A stretch of 64,000 nucleotides of DNA, taken from FEB-12 sp964503315 (GTDB taxonomy: Bacteria > Zixibacteria > MSB-5A5 > GN15 > FEB-12). Within the stretch, counting starts at the first letter, position 1. Every line of letters starts with the position of its first letter. This document shows, one piece after another, positions 43,217-51,014 of the stretch. The position numbers were made by a program, and so were the translations under genes. The notes below the pieces were generated by a model. That model was not told where the DNA came from and ran no database searches. It saw only the letters and a program-made list of their open reading frames with translations. Location of the stretch: the NCBI GenBank assembly GCA_964503315.1, contig CAZCZL010000002.1:186001-250000 (forward strand), read 5' to 3'.

Positions 43217-44084
43217 CGTTCTGCACCAGCTCGCGAAGTTTTTCGATCTCTTCTTTGAGTGAGATCGCCAGCGATGAGATCGCGAATTCGGAGCATTTGG
43301 ATCCGATTGTGTTGGCCTCGCGATTCATCTCCTGCAAAATGAAATTGAGCCGTTTGCCAGCTGGCTCTTTCATTTTGAGCGCTTGTTGATACAGCTCGAT
43401 ATGGCTTTTCAGTCGTGTGCATTCCTCGGTAATGTCCGTTCGCTCCGCAAAGAGCGCAATCTCTTCTTCCAGCCTCAGTTTTTCAACCTGACTGGATTCG
43501 AGCAGCGAAGCAATTCGTTGCTGGAGCTTCTCACGATACACCTCGGTCGCACCCGTACTGCGCTTTTCTATCTCGGTGATCGCTTTCTTCATACTAGTGA
43601 GCCGCTGCTGCATGTCGGTCGACATCGCCTGACCCTCTTTTTTACGCATTGCGATCAGGTCAGTGAGAGCCTTGTTCAAAGCCTTCTCCAGCAGTTTCCA
43701 GACCTGGGCATGGTCGACTCTCTCTTTGTCCGGCTTGAGGATGTCAGGTATGAGGACCAGTTCCTCCAGGGACACATCACCATCCAGTTTCAGCTCTTTA
43801 GCCAATATCCGGAGCTGCTTGGTATAGGCTGCCGCCAGCCGCTTATTAATGAGGGTGCGCTGGACCGCGGCATCAGTATCGTCCAAAGTCACCGATAGAT
43901 TGATCTGACCGCGGTTGACGCGGGTTGCGATCAATTCGCGTATCTGCCCTTCCAGCAACGACAACTGGCGCGGAATCCGCACCGACATCTCCAGGAATCG
44001 ATTGTTGACGCTGGATAGTTCGACAGTCAAGCTGCCGACTGATCCCGAAATCTCTGCGCGGCCAAAGCCAGTCATTGAATACAT
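43209..44084 (-). CDS. yicC: YicC-family endoribonuclease
   Basis: 291 residues, normal length. N-terminal MYSMTGFGRAE and C-terminal DUF1732 (RLNFILQEMNREANTIGSKCSEFAISSLAISLKEEIEKLREQVQNVE-like end) define the family, members of which cleave RNA. AGAGG lies before the ATG. It is first in the unit with gmk, rpoZ and topA and has a good promoter upstream. Confidence 0.95.
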   Translation of the reverse strand: MYSMTGFGRAEISGSVGSLTVELSSVNNRFLEMSVRIPRQLSLLEGQIRELIATRVNRGQINLSVTLDDTDAAVQRTLINKRLAAAYTKQLRILAKELKLDGDVSLEELVLIPDILKPDKERVDHAQVWKLLEKALNKALTDLIAMRKKEGQAMSTDMQQRLTSMKKAITEIEKRSTGATEVYREKLQQRIASLLESSQVEKLRLEEEIALFAERTDITEECTRLKSHIELYQQALKMKEPAGKRLNFILQEMNREANTIGSKCSEFAISSLAISLKEEIEKLRELVQNVE

Positions 44085-44113
44085 ATTGCGTATCCTCTTG
44101 AAAGCAAGGCACT

Positions 44114-44141
44114 AAAATAGCCGCTGAGAGATGGTTGTCAA
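44114..44141 (-). promoter_or_regulatory. Promoter of the yicC-topA unit
   Basis: A perfect TTGACA (44141-44136) and TATTTT (44119-44114) are 16 bases apart. The predicted start is near 44106 with a 22-base leader and AGAGG ribosome site. Confidence 0.6.
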
Positions 44142-44175
44142 TGATTATTGTAGTGGAAAGCGCGTAAACGCTTGT

Positions 44176-44871
44176 TCAATCACGAGTTGAACTTCGCGAG
44201 GTCTCAAGAATTAGTCCACCAGCGGTGCTGACAACGGTTGGTTCGTTGCTGTGCGCAAGTTTTCGGACGGCTTGGCGGATTCGTTTAGCCGATTCTTCAA
44301 TAACTCGCAGCTTGTCGTGGGACGCCCTATCGGCGAACGCCGGCTGTTGCTTCAGAAGGTCAGTCAGGCCAAGGATCGTCATAAGAGGGTTGTTGATCTC
44401 GTGCTCCAACGTGGCAGAAGCCAGAGAAATTGCATCAAGTTGATCCTGTGAACGCAAGCGTTCCTCAAGCTCTCTGTTCTTGCGAACCAGCGAAGCACGG
44501 CGGAGTGAATCCTGAATGATTCGAGGGAGCATCAGGTGATACGTGTCTTCCTTCGCCAGAAAGTCGTACGCGCCGTAATTGATCGCTTCGGTCGCGGTCT
44601 GTTCACACTTGTGCGTGGAAAGGAGAATGACCGGGAGTTCGGCGGCTTCGCGACGGATCAACTGGAGTAGTTCCAGCCCATCGTATCCGTCAACCTCGAA
44701 ATCTATCACCGCGATATCGTAGGGTCGTTCGGCCAATTCGTACAATGCCTGTCGCGCGGTCTGGACAGTCACTATGCGTCCGTCCGGACAACGCTGGTGC
44801 AAGGTTCGTTCGATCAGCCGCGCGTGATATCTGCTCGGCTCGACCAGAAGTAGAGCAAAGGTCAGATCCAT
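44176..44871 (-). CDS. REC-HisKA protein without a catalytic ATPase domain
   Basis: 231 residues. Receiver-like domain (about 1-125) with phospho-acceptor D57 (DIAVIDFEVDGYDGLELL), K107 (FLAKEDT) and LSTHK. The usual double acid after beta-1 is reduced to E11 (LLLVEPS). A HisKA helical hairpin follows with H157 in TLEHEINNPLMTILGLTDLL. The protein then ends about 60 residues later, before any HATPase motif. It could be a phosphotransfer or dimerisation partner of another kinase. It is last in the ABC/peptidase operon. Confidence 0.85.
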   Translation of the reverse strand: MDLTFALLLVEPSRYHARLIERTLHQRCPDGRIVTVQTARQALYELAERPYDIAVIDFEVDGYDGLELLQLIRREAAELPVILLSTHKCEQTATEAINYGAYDFLAKEDTYHLMLPRIIQDSLRRASLVRKNRELEERLRSQDQLDAISLASATLEHEINNPLMTILGLTDLLKQQPAFADRASHDKLRVIEESAKRIRQAVRKLAHSNEPTVVSTAGGLILETSRSSTRD

Positions 44872-44889
44872 GATCGTATTCTGTTTATC

Positions 44890-45843
44890 CTACTGTACGT
44901 CAGCCTTCGATTTCGAGAGCATGGCCGCGATCCGCATAGCCGATGCCAGAGATGCTTTCAGATCGTTGAGCACTGATCCGCCGTCATGTTGCAGGCCAGA
45001 TTCGCCGGTCGACGTAACCGGGGCAAGGCGGTGAGTCAGTTCTATCACCTGCTTGACGCCTTCGATCGCTTCACGCTGTTCCTCGGCACTCGTCAATTCG
45101 CCAAGAGACACTCTCACGAGATAATTGTCACCACCAAGACGGAATCGGGCAATGTATTCGGATGGCGCAAAGCCACATTTCTCCACGGCTCTCCGCGCAT
45201 TGTCAGGGTCGAGAAAGTTGTACGGCTCATCAGACATCGCGACCCACTGCAGTAAAGCATCGGGTGACTTTGCCGCGCGTATACCGGTATCAGGAGCGGA
45301 GGACCGCCAATGGATCGGCTCAACCTTATTCTCGGTCGCCTGATACAACAGGCATTGCTCATCTCCAAGATACTCGTACAGGCCGTCCAATGCGTCGGCC
45401 GCATACGAATCTGGGATCGCCGTGAGTAGTTTTTCGATAAAGCGACGATAATCAAGCCGCACTGCCGGAACCCGCTGAACGGTCCCATCGGAGCAGCCGG
45501 CATCGATAATGATCTGGAAATTGACTGGATTGCCGGCGATGAAATTGAGCGAGACCACAACGTTGGCCGGAATCCGCTGCTGGTCACGGGTCACTATGTG
45601 GAGCGCCGTGATATCAAAGTTCGTTTCGAAATGGTTTCTATGCTCCAAAATGCTGTTGAACAGCGGGCGATCCGGCTCGTCGATGAAATCCAGGAATGAT
45701 TTGCCGAACAGTTCTTCCCGTGTGAAGCCGACCAGTTTTTCGACACCGTCATCGACATACACAAATCGGCTTTTCATATTGATGCGACATACGGCGCATC
45801 GGCGGACAGAGAGATCACTCACGGTAGTCATGGTCTGATTCAC
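44890..45843 (-). CDS. PAS-domain protein of unknown output
   Basis: 317 residues. A PAS domain fills about residues 15-130 (CRINMKSRFVYVDDGVEKLVGFTREELFGKSFLDFIDEPDRPLFNSI). The rest (about 130-315) is a soluble module that I do not recognise, ending with helical GVKQVIELTHRL and a short Ser/Lys-rich tail. There is no kinase, GGDEF or HTH motif. It starts 3 bases after the subtilisin gene stop and is 18 bases from the REC-HisKA gene, so the three are probably co-expressed. The PAS signal and the partner are unknown. Confidence 0.85.
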   Translation of the reverse strand: MNQTMTTVSDLSVRRCAVCRINMKSRFVYVDDGVEKLVGFTREELFGKSFLDFIDEPDRPLFNSILEHRNHFETNFDITALHIVTRDQQRIPANVVVSLNFIAGNPVNFQIIIDAGCSDGTVQRVPAVRLDYRRFIEKLLTAIPDSYAADALDGLYEYLGDEQCLLYQATENKVEPIHWRSSAPDTGIRAAKSPDALLQWVAMSDEPYNFLDPDNARRAVEKCGFAPSEYIARFRLGGDNYLVRVSLGELTSAEEQREAIEGVKQVIELTHRLAPVTSTGESGLQHDGGSVLNDLKASLASAMRIAAMLSKSKADVQ

Positions 45844-45846
45844 AGC

Positions 45847-47817
45847 TTACTGAACTTTCATCACTTTCAACATTTTCGTTTCCCGCTGTGTCGCGACACA
45901 GACAAGATAGACACCCGGAGCAACAGGCTGACCGGCATGATTCCGGCCATCCCACTCAATAGAAATGATATCGGATGTCCCTGCGGAAATGTTGACCCTC
46001 TCCCATACCTTTTCCGATGCGCTGTTCAGAACTGCGACAGACCGTATTGTATCTTCATATCCCCCAGCAACAATGGTCAGTTTGTCGAAAAATGGATTTG
46101 GGTAGGCGATTGCCGCCACCTCGTAACCTGCTGGCGCGGAATAACTAACGGCCGTCCACGCAGTGTCTGAGAAATTGGAGATCGATGCGGTAACACCGAT
46201 GATATTGATGTGCTGCAGGCCAGTTGCAGAATCAAAGACAATTCGCCCTGAGCCGTCACCAAAATCGATCAGCCGAGCGCCCGGAGGTAGATCCACTGCA
46301 CCGAGAACTCGATTCTCCGTGGTACGACCGATAGACTGTATCTCAATAACAGCTTCAAGAGATGTGTCGAGCGCAAGACTGTCAGGCACGATCACGCGGA
46401 GGATGTTCGCGGCACGCGCCGCGTTCATCAATCCATAGCCATAATCATAATCCGGAGCGTCAGCGCGATCACCGGTCTGCCGTATCTGTTGGAGCAGTTC
46501 AACCGCGGTCAATTGGCTATCTGATTGTAGAACCAGCGCCGCGGCTCCGGCAACCAATGGCGTCGAAAGTGAAGTCCCCGACATCAATTGATACCCGCCA
46601 GTCGCGGCTGCCGTGAAGACCGACTGACCAACCGAAACTATGTCCGGCTTGATCCGGCCATCGGCGGAAGGTCCGGGCGATGAGAATGACGCGATGATCG
46701 AATCCGGCCGCGTTGCGCCGACTGCCAGAACAGAGTCACCATCAGCCGGAAAGATAATGGTAGGCCATTCGGAATCGCCACGCTCATTACCCGCGGAGTT
46801 GCAGACCAGGATGTTCTTTGAAGCGGCAATATCAGCGGCGATTGTGATCAGGGCGGTATTGCCATCCAGATCAGACATGGAGTAGCTTCCACTGTCCTGA
46901 AAGACATTGTAACCGAGCGATGAACTAATTATATCCGCCCCTATCGAGTCTGCCCATTCAGCGGCCGCGATCCAGTTATCTTCCTCAATCTTGATCTCAG
47001 TTCCGGCACAACTGATTTCGGTCTTCGCCAGGATGAAGTCTGCCCCGAATGCTGTCCCGATCAGGACTCCCGGAGCGTAACCCCCGACCGCGCCAAACGT
47101 CCCCGTGCCATGGCGATCCTGCGGTACGGTGGAGCAATCGGCGCCGGTAACATCTGGGTCGTTATTGATGAAGTCCCAGGTCTCCAATATGTTCGTGGAG
47201 TCAAACGCAGGATGGTCGGTGTTAAAGCCGGAGTCAAACATGGCAATGAGTACTCCAGCGCCGGTATATCCCGCCGCGTGCATCTTCTGCGAAGCCACAA
47301 ATTGATTCTGCATCAGCGAAGACCCGTAGCTTAGTTCGACAGCAGAAGCGTCGGCCGGTGGAGAATACCGGTCAATAAGAATAGACTCAGGTTCAGGAGG
47401 GCGCACGAGTTGGTGCACGATATCAACCATTGTCACAGGCAGGGTCGCAACGAGATTCATAACCTGTTGCGGAGTAGCGTCGATAGAGACAGCGCGGAAC
47501 CATCGGGACACAGTTCGCACTCTGGCACCGGTCAGCCAGGTTTGATCCAGAATTGTCGATGGGATGGAGCAGTCGAGCGAGTCTATTAACAAACCAACGC
47601 TATCCGCTTTGGCGCGACGTTTGGCTGCTCTTTCGGTCAATGGCAGAGCTTGACCCGTCGTAGCCGAGGCATCCAGGAATAGCCAATAGGATCGAACGTT
47701 TGTGGGCGAACTCGCGAACATCACCTGTTGCGCACTTGGTGTAAAGGTCGGTCTCTCCTGTGCACGGACCGAGGAAAGTAGGGCAATCAATACAAGGAAC
47801 AGGACCCTAATCGCCAC
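45847..47817 (-). CDS. Secreted subtilisin-type (S8) protease with sorting tail
   Basis: 656 residues. Signal peptide (MAIRVLFLVLIALLSSVRA). Prodomain about 21-160, then the S8 domain with D195 (AMFDSGFN), H236 (DRHGTGTFG), oxyanion N344 (NSAGNERG) and S416 (SGTSLSTPLVAGAAAL), so the catalytic set is complete. The C-terminus (about 565-656) is a Por/FlgD-Ig sorting domain (AYPNPFFDKLTIVAGG, GVYLVCVATQRETKMLKVMKV). It is exported and likely surface-attached. It overlaps the end of the M1-like gene by 11 bases. Confidence 0.95.
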   Translation of the reverse strand: MAIRVLFLVLIALLSSVRAQERPTFTPSAQQVMFASSPTNVRSYWLFLDASATTGQALPLTERAAKRRAKADSVGLLIDSLDCSIPSTILDQTWLTGARVRTVSRWFRAVSIDATPQQVMNLVATLPVTMVDIVHQLVRPPEPESILIDRYSPPADASAVELSYGSSLMQNQFVASQKMHAAGYTGAGVLIAMFDSGFNTDHPAFDSTNILETWDFINNDPDVTGADCSTVPQDRHGTGTFGAVGGYAPGVLIGTAFGADFILAKTEISCAGTEIKIEEDNWIAAAEWADSIGADIISSSLGYNVFQDSGSYSMSDLDGNTALITIAADIAASKNILVCNSAGNERGDSEWPTIIFPADGDSVLAVGATRPDSIIASFSSPGPSADGRIKPDIVSVGQSVFTAAATGGYQLMSGTSLSTPLVAGAAALVLQSDSQLTAVELLQQIRQTGDRADAPDYDYGYGLMNAARAANILRVIVPDSLALDTSLEAVIEIQSIGRTTENRVLGAVDLPPGARLIDFGDGSGRIVFDSATGLQHINIIGVTASISNFSDTAWTAVSYSAPAGYEVAAIAYPNPFFDKLTIVAGGYEDTIRSVAVLNSASEKVWERVNISAGTSDIISIEWDGRNHAGQPVAPGVYLVCVATQRETKMLKVMKVQ

Positions 47818-49591
47818 GCGTCAGCCTCTTGTACGTCGGGAATTCAGCACGATCTGACTGATACCTTCCACCTGCCCTACCAGAGATGTAGACATTATTC
47901 TGACGGTTGTTATCCGGTAGTTTATGCAGAGGATCCAGAATGATCGTGGCAGGTCGGAAAGGAATCTCCTGCAGAAACGGCTCGGTAGCATTCTGATCGC
48001 CAGTCGGGGAGTAGAGAGCAATCACCGTGTCGACCGCGTTGATGAGTGCCAATTCGACAGGCATGTCTTTCAGCGCAGAAGCACCTATCTCCACCCTGAC
48101 CACAAAACCGTCATCCGTCCTGTCAAAGCTTGCCGCTTGAATTCTCCAATCATAGGTCCGGCGAGATTTCCGGAATTCCTCGAGTCGAGCTACCCATCGC
48201 TCGCCCAGTTCTCCGGATATCAGGTCGACAAATTCGTTCGGTTTGGCGTGGCGATGACGCACGTCGAGCGAGTACCTTCTCAGTAACGAGCCAACAGCGT
48301 CATCCGATGTTCCGGCTGCAAGTATTTGCAGCGCGGACGGCGTGGCAAACTGCTCCTGAAAACGAATCGAATCCTCAGGACTGAAGGGTCGATTCGGGCG
48401 GCGCATGGTCTCCATCCAGGCGAAAGGTTTATTGCCCAAGGGACGGCGTATATCACGAGGGGGAAGGCGCTCCTCCAGCCACTCGTGGACCATCTTATAG
48501 CCGGTGTCTTGATAGAGATGATGGAGTATTGCCGCTGTCAGAAAGACCGCCGCTCCTTCAGACCACGGCAATTCGCTGGACATCTCCCCTGCACGGTTGA
48601 AGTACTGTGAGGCAAGCTCGAAAGTGAACTCTGTCAACATTCGCTCTGGGTTGCGCGAGGCGAGGCTCACGTAACTGAAACGGTCAGGTGCATCGTCAGG
48701 GCGACCCTCTCGACCGAAGAGAACAACGAAACGACCGTCAGGTAGCGCCCCCATTCTTCTGACCACTTCACGAGCGATCTTCGATGCCTTGGACAGGAAT
48801 TCTGCTCTTCCTGCTGATACTTTGCTCTCAGTCCCGTATAGATCAAACCGCTGTTGGTCGAATTGAATGCGTGCCATCGAGGGGTTGCGCAGAACCGCGA
48901 ACGACATTCGCTCTGCGCCGGTCAAACGGTAGAAGTATCTCTTTGCCTGAACCTGCTCTGTCGGTTGGTTGAGCAAGTCTTCATAGATTGAGTCTGCACG
49001 GTCCGGGATGGACCCGACTCCTTCAATCTCATTCACCCATGTGCCGGGAGCCGACAAGTGAAACGGCGTATCTGCGATGCACTCCAGTCGAAAATCGGCG
49101 ACCTCAGGAATAGGCATTTGGCCACTGATGTTCTGAGTCGAAATGCGAGGATACCAATCGTCGACGAGTATCGCTCCGTCCTTCTTGCTCAGTTCCTTCA
49201 GCCCCACCAGTTGAGTAGTAAAGGAAAGCTGCAGTGGCACCATCTCGCCCGCTTTGACAGGGACCGACAAGGTCATCGAATTCTTGTCGTACTTGATGCG
49301 TGACGTATCGAGCGGTGACCCGAACAGCAGGATGCTATCCAATCGGAAGTGATCCTTGTCAGGAATAGCAAAGAGAATGTCCTGCTGGTCGTGGTCCGAT
49401 CGATTGGTGAACGCCAGATCCGCCCAGACGCTCACTTTTCCTTGCGCCGCATCGACTCGTGCGGTCATGGCATATTGTGCGGGAGCCTGGTCAAATTTTG
49501 ACAGAAGATCGCGGTCATGGGCTGCATGCTGCCTTAGCGCAAGGGGTGCAAGCAGCAGGATTCCGAATAGTATACTCATTCTTTGCATCAA
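47807..49591 (-). CDS. Secreted M1-peptidase-like protein lacking zinc ligands
   Basis: 594 residues with an N-terminal hydrophobic export segment (about 1-20). The N-terminal beta domain matches M1 aminopeptidases in style (FTNRSDHDQQDILFAIPDKDHFRLDSILLFG, WYPRISTQNISG). At the expected HExxHxW site it reads FELASQYF (324-331), so both zinc histidines are replaced, while the following WSEGAAVF (343-350) is retained. It is therefore probably catalytically inactive or changed in function. It sits between the ABC ATPase (ATGA overlap at 49588-49591) and the S8 protease. Confidence 0.85.
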   Translation of the reverse strand: MMQRMSILFGILLLAPLALRQHAAHDRDLLSKFDQAPAQYAMTARVDAAQGKVSVWADLAFTNRSDHDQQDILFAIPDKDHFRLDSILLFGSPLDTSRIKYDKNSMTLSVPVKAGEMVPLQLSFTTQLVGLKELSKKDGAILVDDWYPRISTQNISGQMPIPEVADFRLECIADTPFHLSAPGTWVNEIEGVGSIPDRADSIYEDLLNQPTEQVQAKRYFYRLTGAERMSFAVLRNPSMARIQFDQQRFDLYGTESKVSAGRAEFLSKASKIAREVVRRMGALPDGRFVVLFGREGRPDDAPDRFSYVSLASRNPERMLTEFTFELASQYFNRAGEMSSELPWSEGAAVFLTAAILHHLYQDTGYKMVHEWLEERLPPRDIRRPLGNKPFAWMETMRRPNRPFSPEDSIRFQEQFATPSALQILAAGTSDDAVGSLLRRYSLDVRHRHAKPNEFVDLISGELGERWVARLEEFRKSRRTYDWRIQAASFDRTDDGFVVRVEIGASALKDMPVELALINAVDTVIALYSPTGDQNATEPFLQEIPFRPATIILDPLHKLPDNNRQNNVYISGRAGGRYQSDRAEFPTYKRLTRGD

Positions 49592-50313
49592 AGCACCTTG
49601 GCCAGGAACTCCCGGGTTCGCTGATGTTTCGGGTTGCCGAGGAGTTCCGTGGGAGTCCCTTGCTCTACGATCTTTCCCGCATCGATGAATACAATGCGAT
49701 CTGCCACTTCACGTGCGAAGCCGATCTCGTGGGTCACTACCAACATGGTCATGCCGTCCTTTGCCAATTGCCGCATCACTTCCAGCACTTCCCCAATCAT
49801 TTCCGGGTCGAGAGCCGAAGTAGCTTCATCAAAAAGCATGATCTTTGGATTCATGGCCAGCGCGCGGGCAATAGCGACGCGCTGCTTCTGTCCGCCGGAG
49901 AGTTGCCCGGGGAAGGCATCCACTTTGTCCGCCATGCCAACCTGTGACAGCAGTTCGAGCGAAATTCTCGATGCTTCTTCCTTGCTTCGTTTCCGGACGA
50001 TCTGTTGCGCGAGATTGACATTCCCTAGCACCGTCAGGTGTGGAAAGAGATTGAAATGCTGGAACACCATGCCAACCTCTAGCCGGATCTGGTGGACCTG
50101 CTGGTGGTGACGATCCAGGCGGAGGCCATCGATCTCAATCTCGCCAGAGGAAATATCCTCAAGCGCGTTCAGGCATCGCAACAGAGTCGATTTGCCGGAG
50201 CCCGACGGTCCGATAATGCAGACCACATCCCCCTTGCCAACTTCAAGGCTGACGCCATCAAGCGCGGTGATTGAGCCAAAGCGGCATATGAGGTCGGTTA
50301 TTCTGACGATCAT
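49588..50313 (-). CDS. Polar amino-acid ABC transporter ATPase (GlnQ-like)
   Basis: 241 residues from ATG 50313, which overlaps the permease stop (ATGA). A longer reading to 50361 would lie inside the permease gene. Walker A GPSGSGKSTLLRCLN, signature LSGGQKQRVAIARALA, Walker B IMLFDEATSALDPEM, H-loop VTHE. MVFQHFNLFPHLTVLGNV is typical of amino-acid importers. It pairs with the permease before it. Confidence 0.95.
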   Translation of the reverse strand: MIVRITDLICRFGSITALDGVSLEVGKGDVVCIIGPSGSGKSTLLRCLNALEDISSGEIEIDGLRLDRHHQQVHQIRLEVGMVFQHFNLFPHLTVLGNVNLAQQIVRKRSKEEASRISLELLSQVGMADKVDAFPGQLSGGQKQRVAIARALAMNPKIMLFDEATSALDPEMIGEVLEVMRQLAKDGMTMLVVTHEIGFAREVADRIVFIDAGKIVEQGTPTELLGNPKHQRTREFLAKVL

Positions 50314-50993
50314 CGCTTTTCGACTCCGTATCCATGGATGGCGACCCGCTTTTCGATCCATTTGACCACCCGGGTGAGCGAGAACGTCAGTATCAAGTAG
50401 ATGAATGCGACCATGAGCCAGGTATGAAAATCAAGGAAATACTGCGAGGAGTATTCGCGCCCCGCGCGAGTGAGTTCTCTTAGTCCTATGATCGAAACCA
50501 GCGAAGAATCTTTAAGGCACGCGATAAACTCGTTGGCGGCGGGAGGAACAACGATGCGAATCGATTGCGGAAGGATGATATGCCGCAGGGTCTGCCAGCG
50601 GGTCATGCCCAGAGACATTGCCGCTTCATGCTGACCGTAATCGATCGCCTGTATGCCAGTGCGGAAGGTTTCCGCAAGATATGCTCCGTAACAGATACCT
50701 ACCGCGAGCACTCCCGCCACGAATCGATCCATGTTGATGACGGCGCCAAGTCCAAAATAGAAAAAAAAGATCAGCACGAGCAGCGGGACGCCGCGGAGGA
50801 CATTCACATAGGCGCCGGCTATGATACGCACGAGCCGATTGGGCGAGAGCCGCATGATCCCGAAACAGAGCCCCAGGCAGAGCGCAAGGGCGTAGGCCAG
50901 CACGGAGATAAGTATCGTCCAGTGGACCGTCTGGATGAGATAATAAAAGATCCGCCAGAGAATATTGAGGTGAGTAAGGATCCAGTCCACCAA
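50310..50993 (-). CDS. Polar amino-acid ABC transporter permease (HisM/GlnP-like)
   Basis: 227 residues with about five membrane segments. The family motif is GAYLAETFRTGIQAIDYGQHEAAMSLGMTRWQTLRHIILPQSIRIVVPPAANEFIACLKDSSLVSIIG, which contains the EAA loop. It should form the membrane channel with the GlnQ-like ATPase. No solute-binding protein gene lies in this operon, so the substrate cannot be inferred. It starts 21 bases after the AsmA-like gene stop. Confidence 0.95.
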   Translation of the reverse strand: MVDWILTHLNILWRIFYYLIQTVHWTILISVLAYALALCLGLCFGIMRLSPNRLVRIIAGAYVNVLRGVPLLVLIFFFYFGLGAVINMDRFVAGVLAVGICYGAYLAETFRTGIQAIDYGQHEAAMSLGMTRWQTLRHIILPQSIRIVVPPAANEFIACLKDSSLVSIIGLRELTRAGREYSSQYFLDFHTWLMVAFIYLILTFSLTRVVKWIEKRVAIHGYGVEKR

Positions 50994-51014
50994 CGCTCCT
51001 TGCCCGTTCGAAGA

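Noticed and set aside
44142..44175. Terminator after the REC-HisKA gene (AAGCG/CGCTT)
   Set aside because: The stem has only 5 bp, and no T-run follows; too weak to call.
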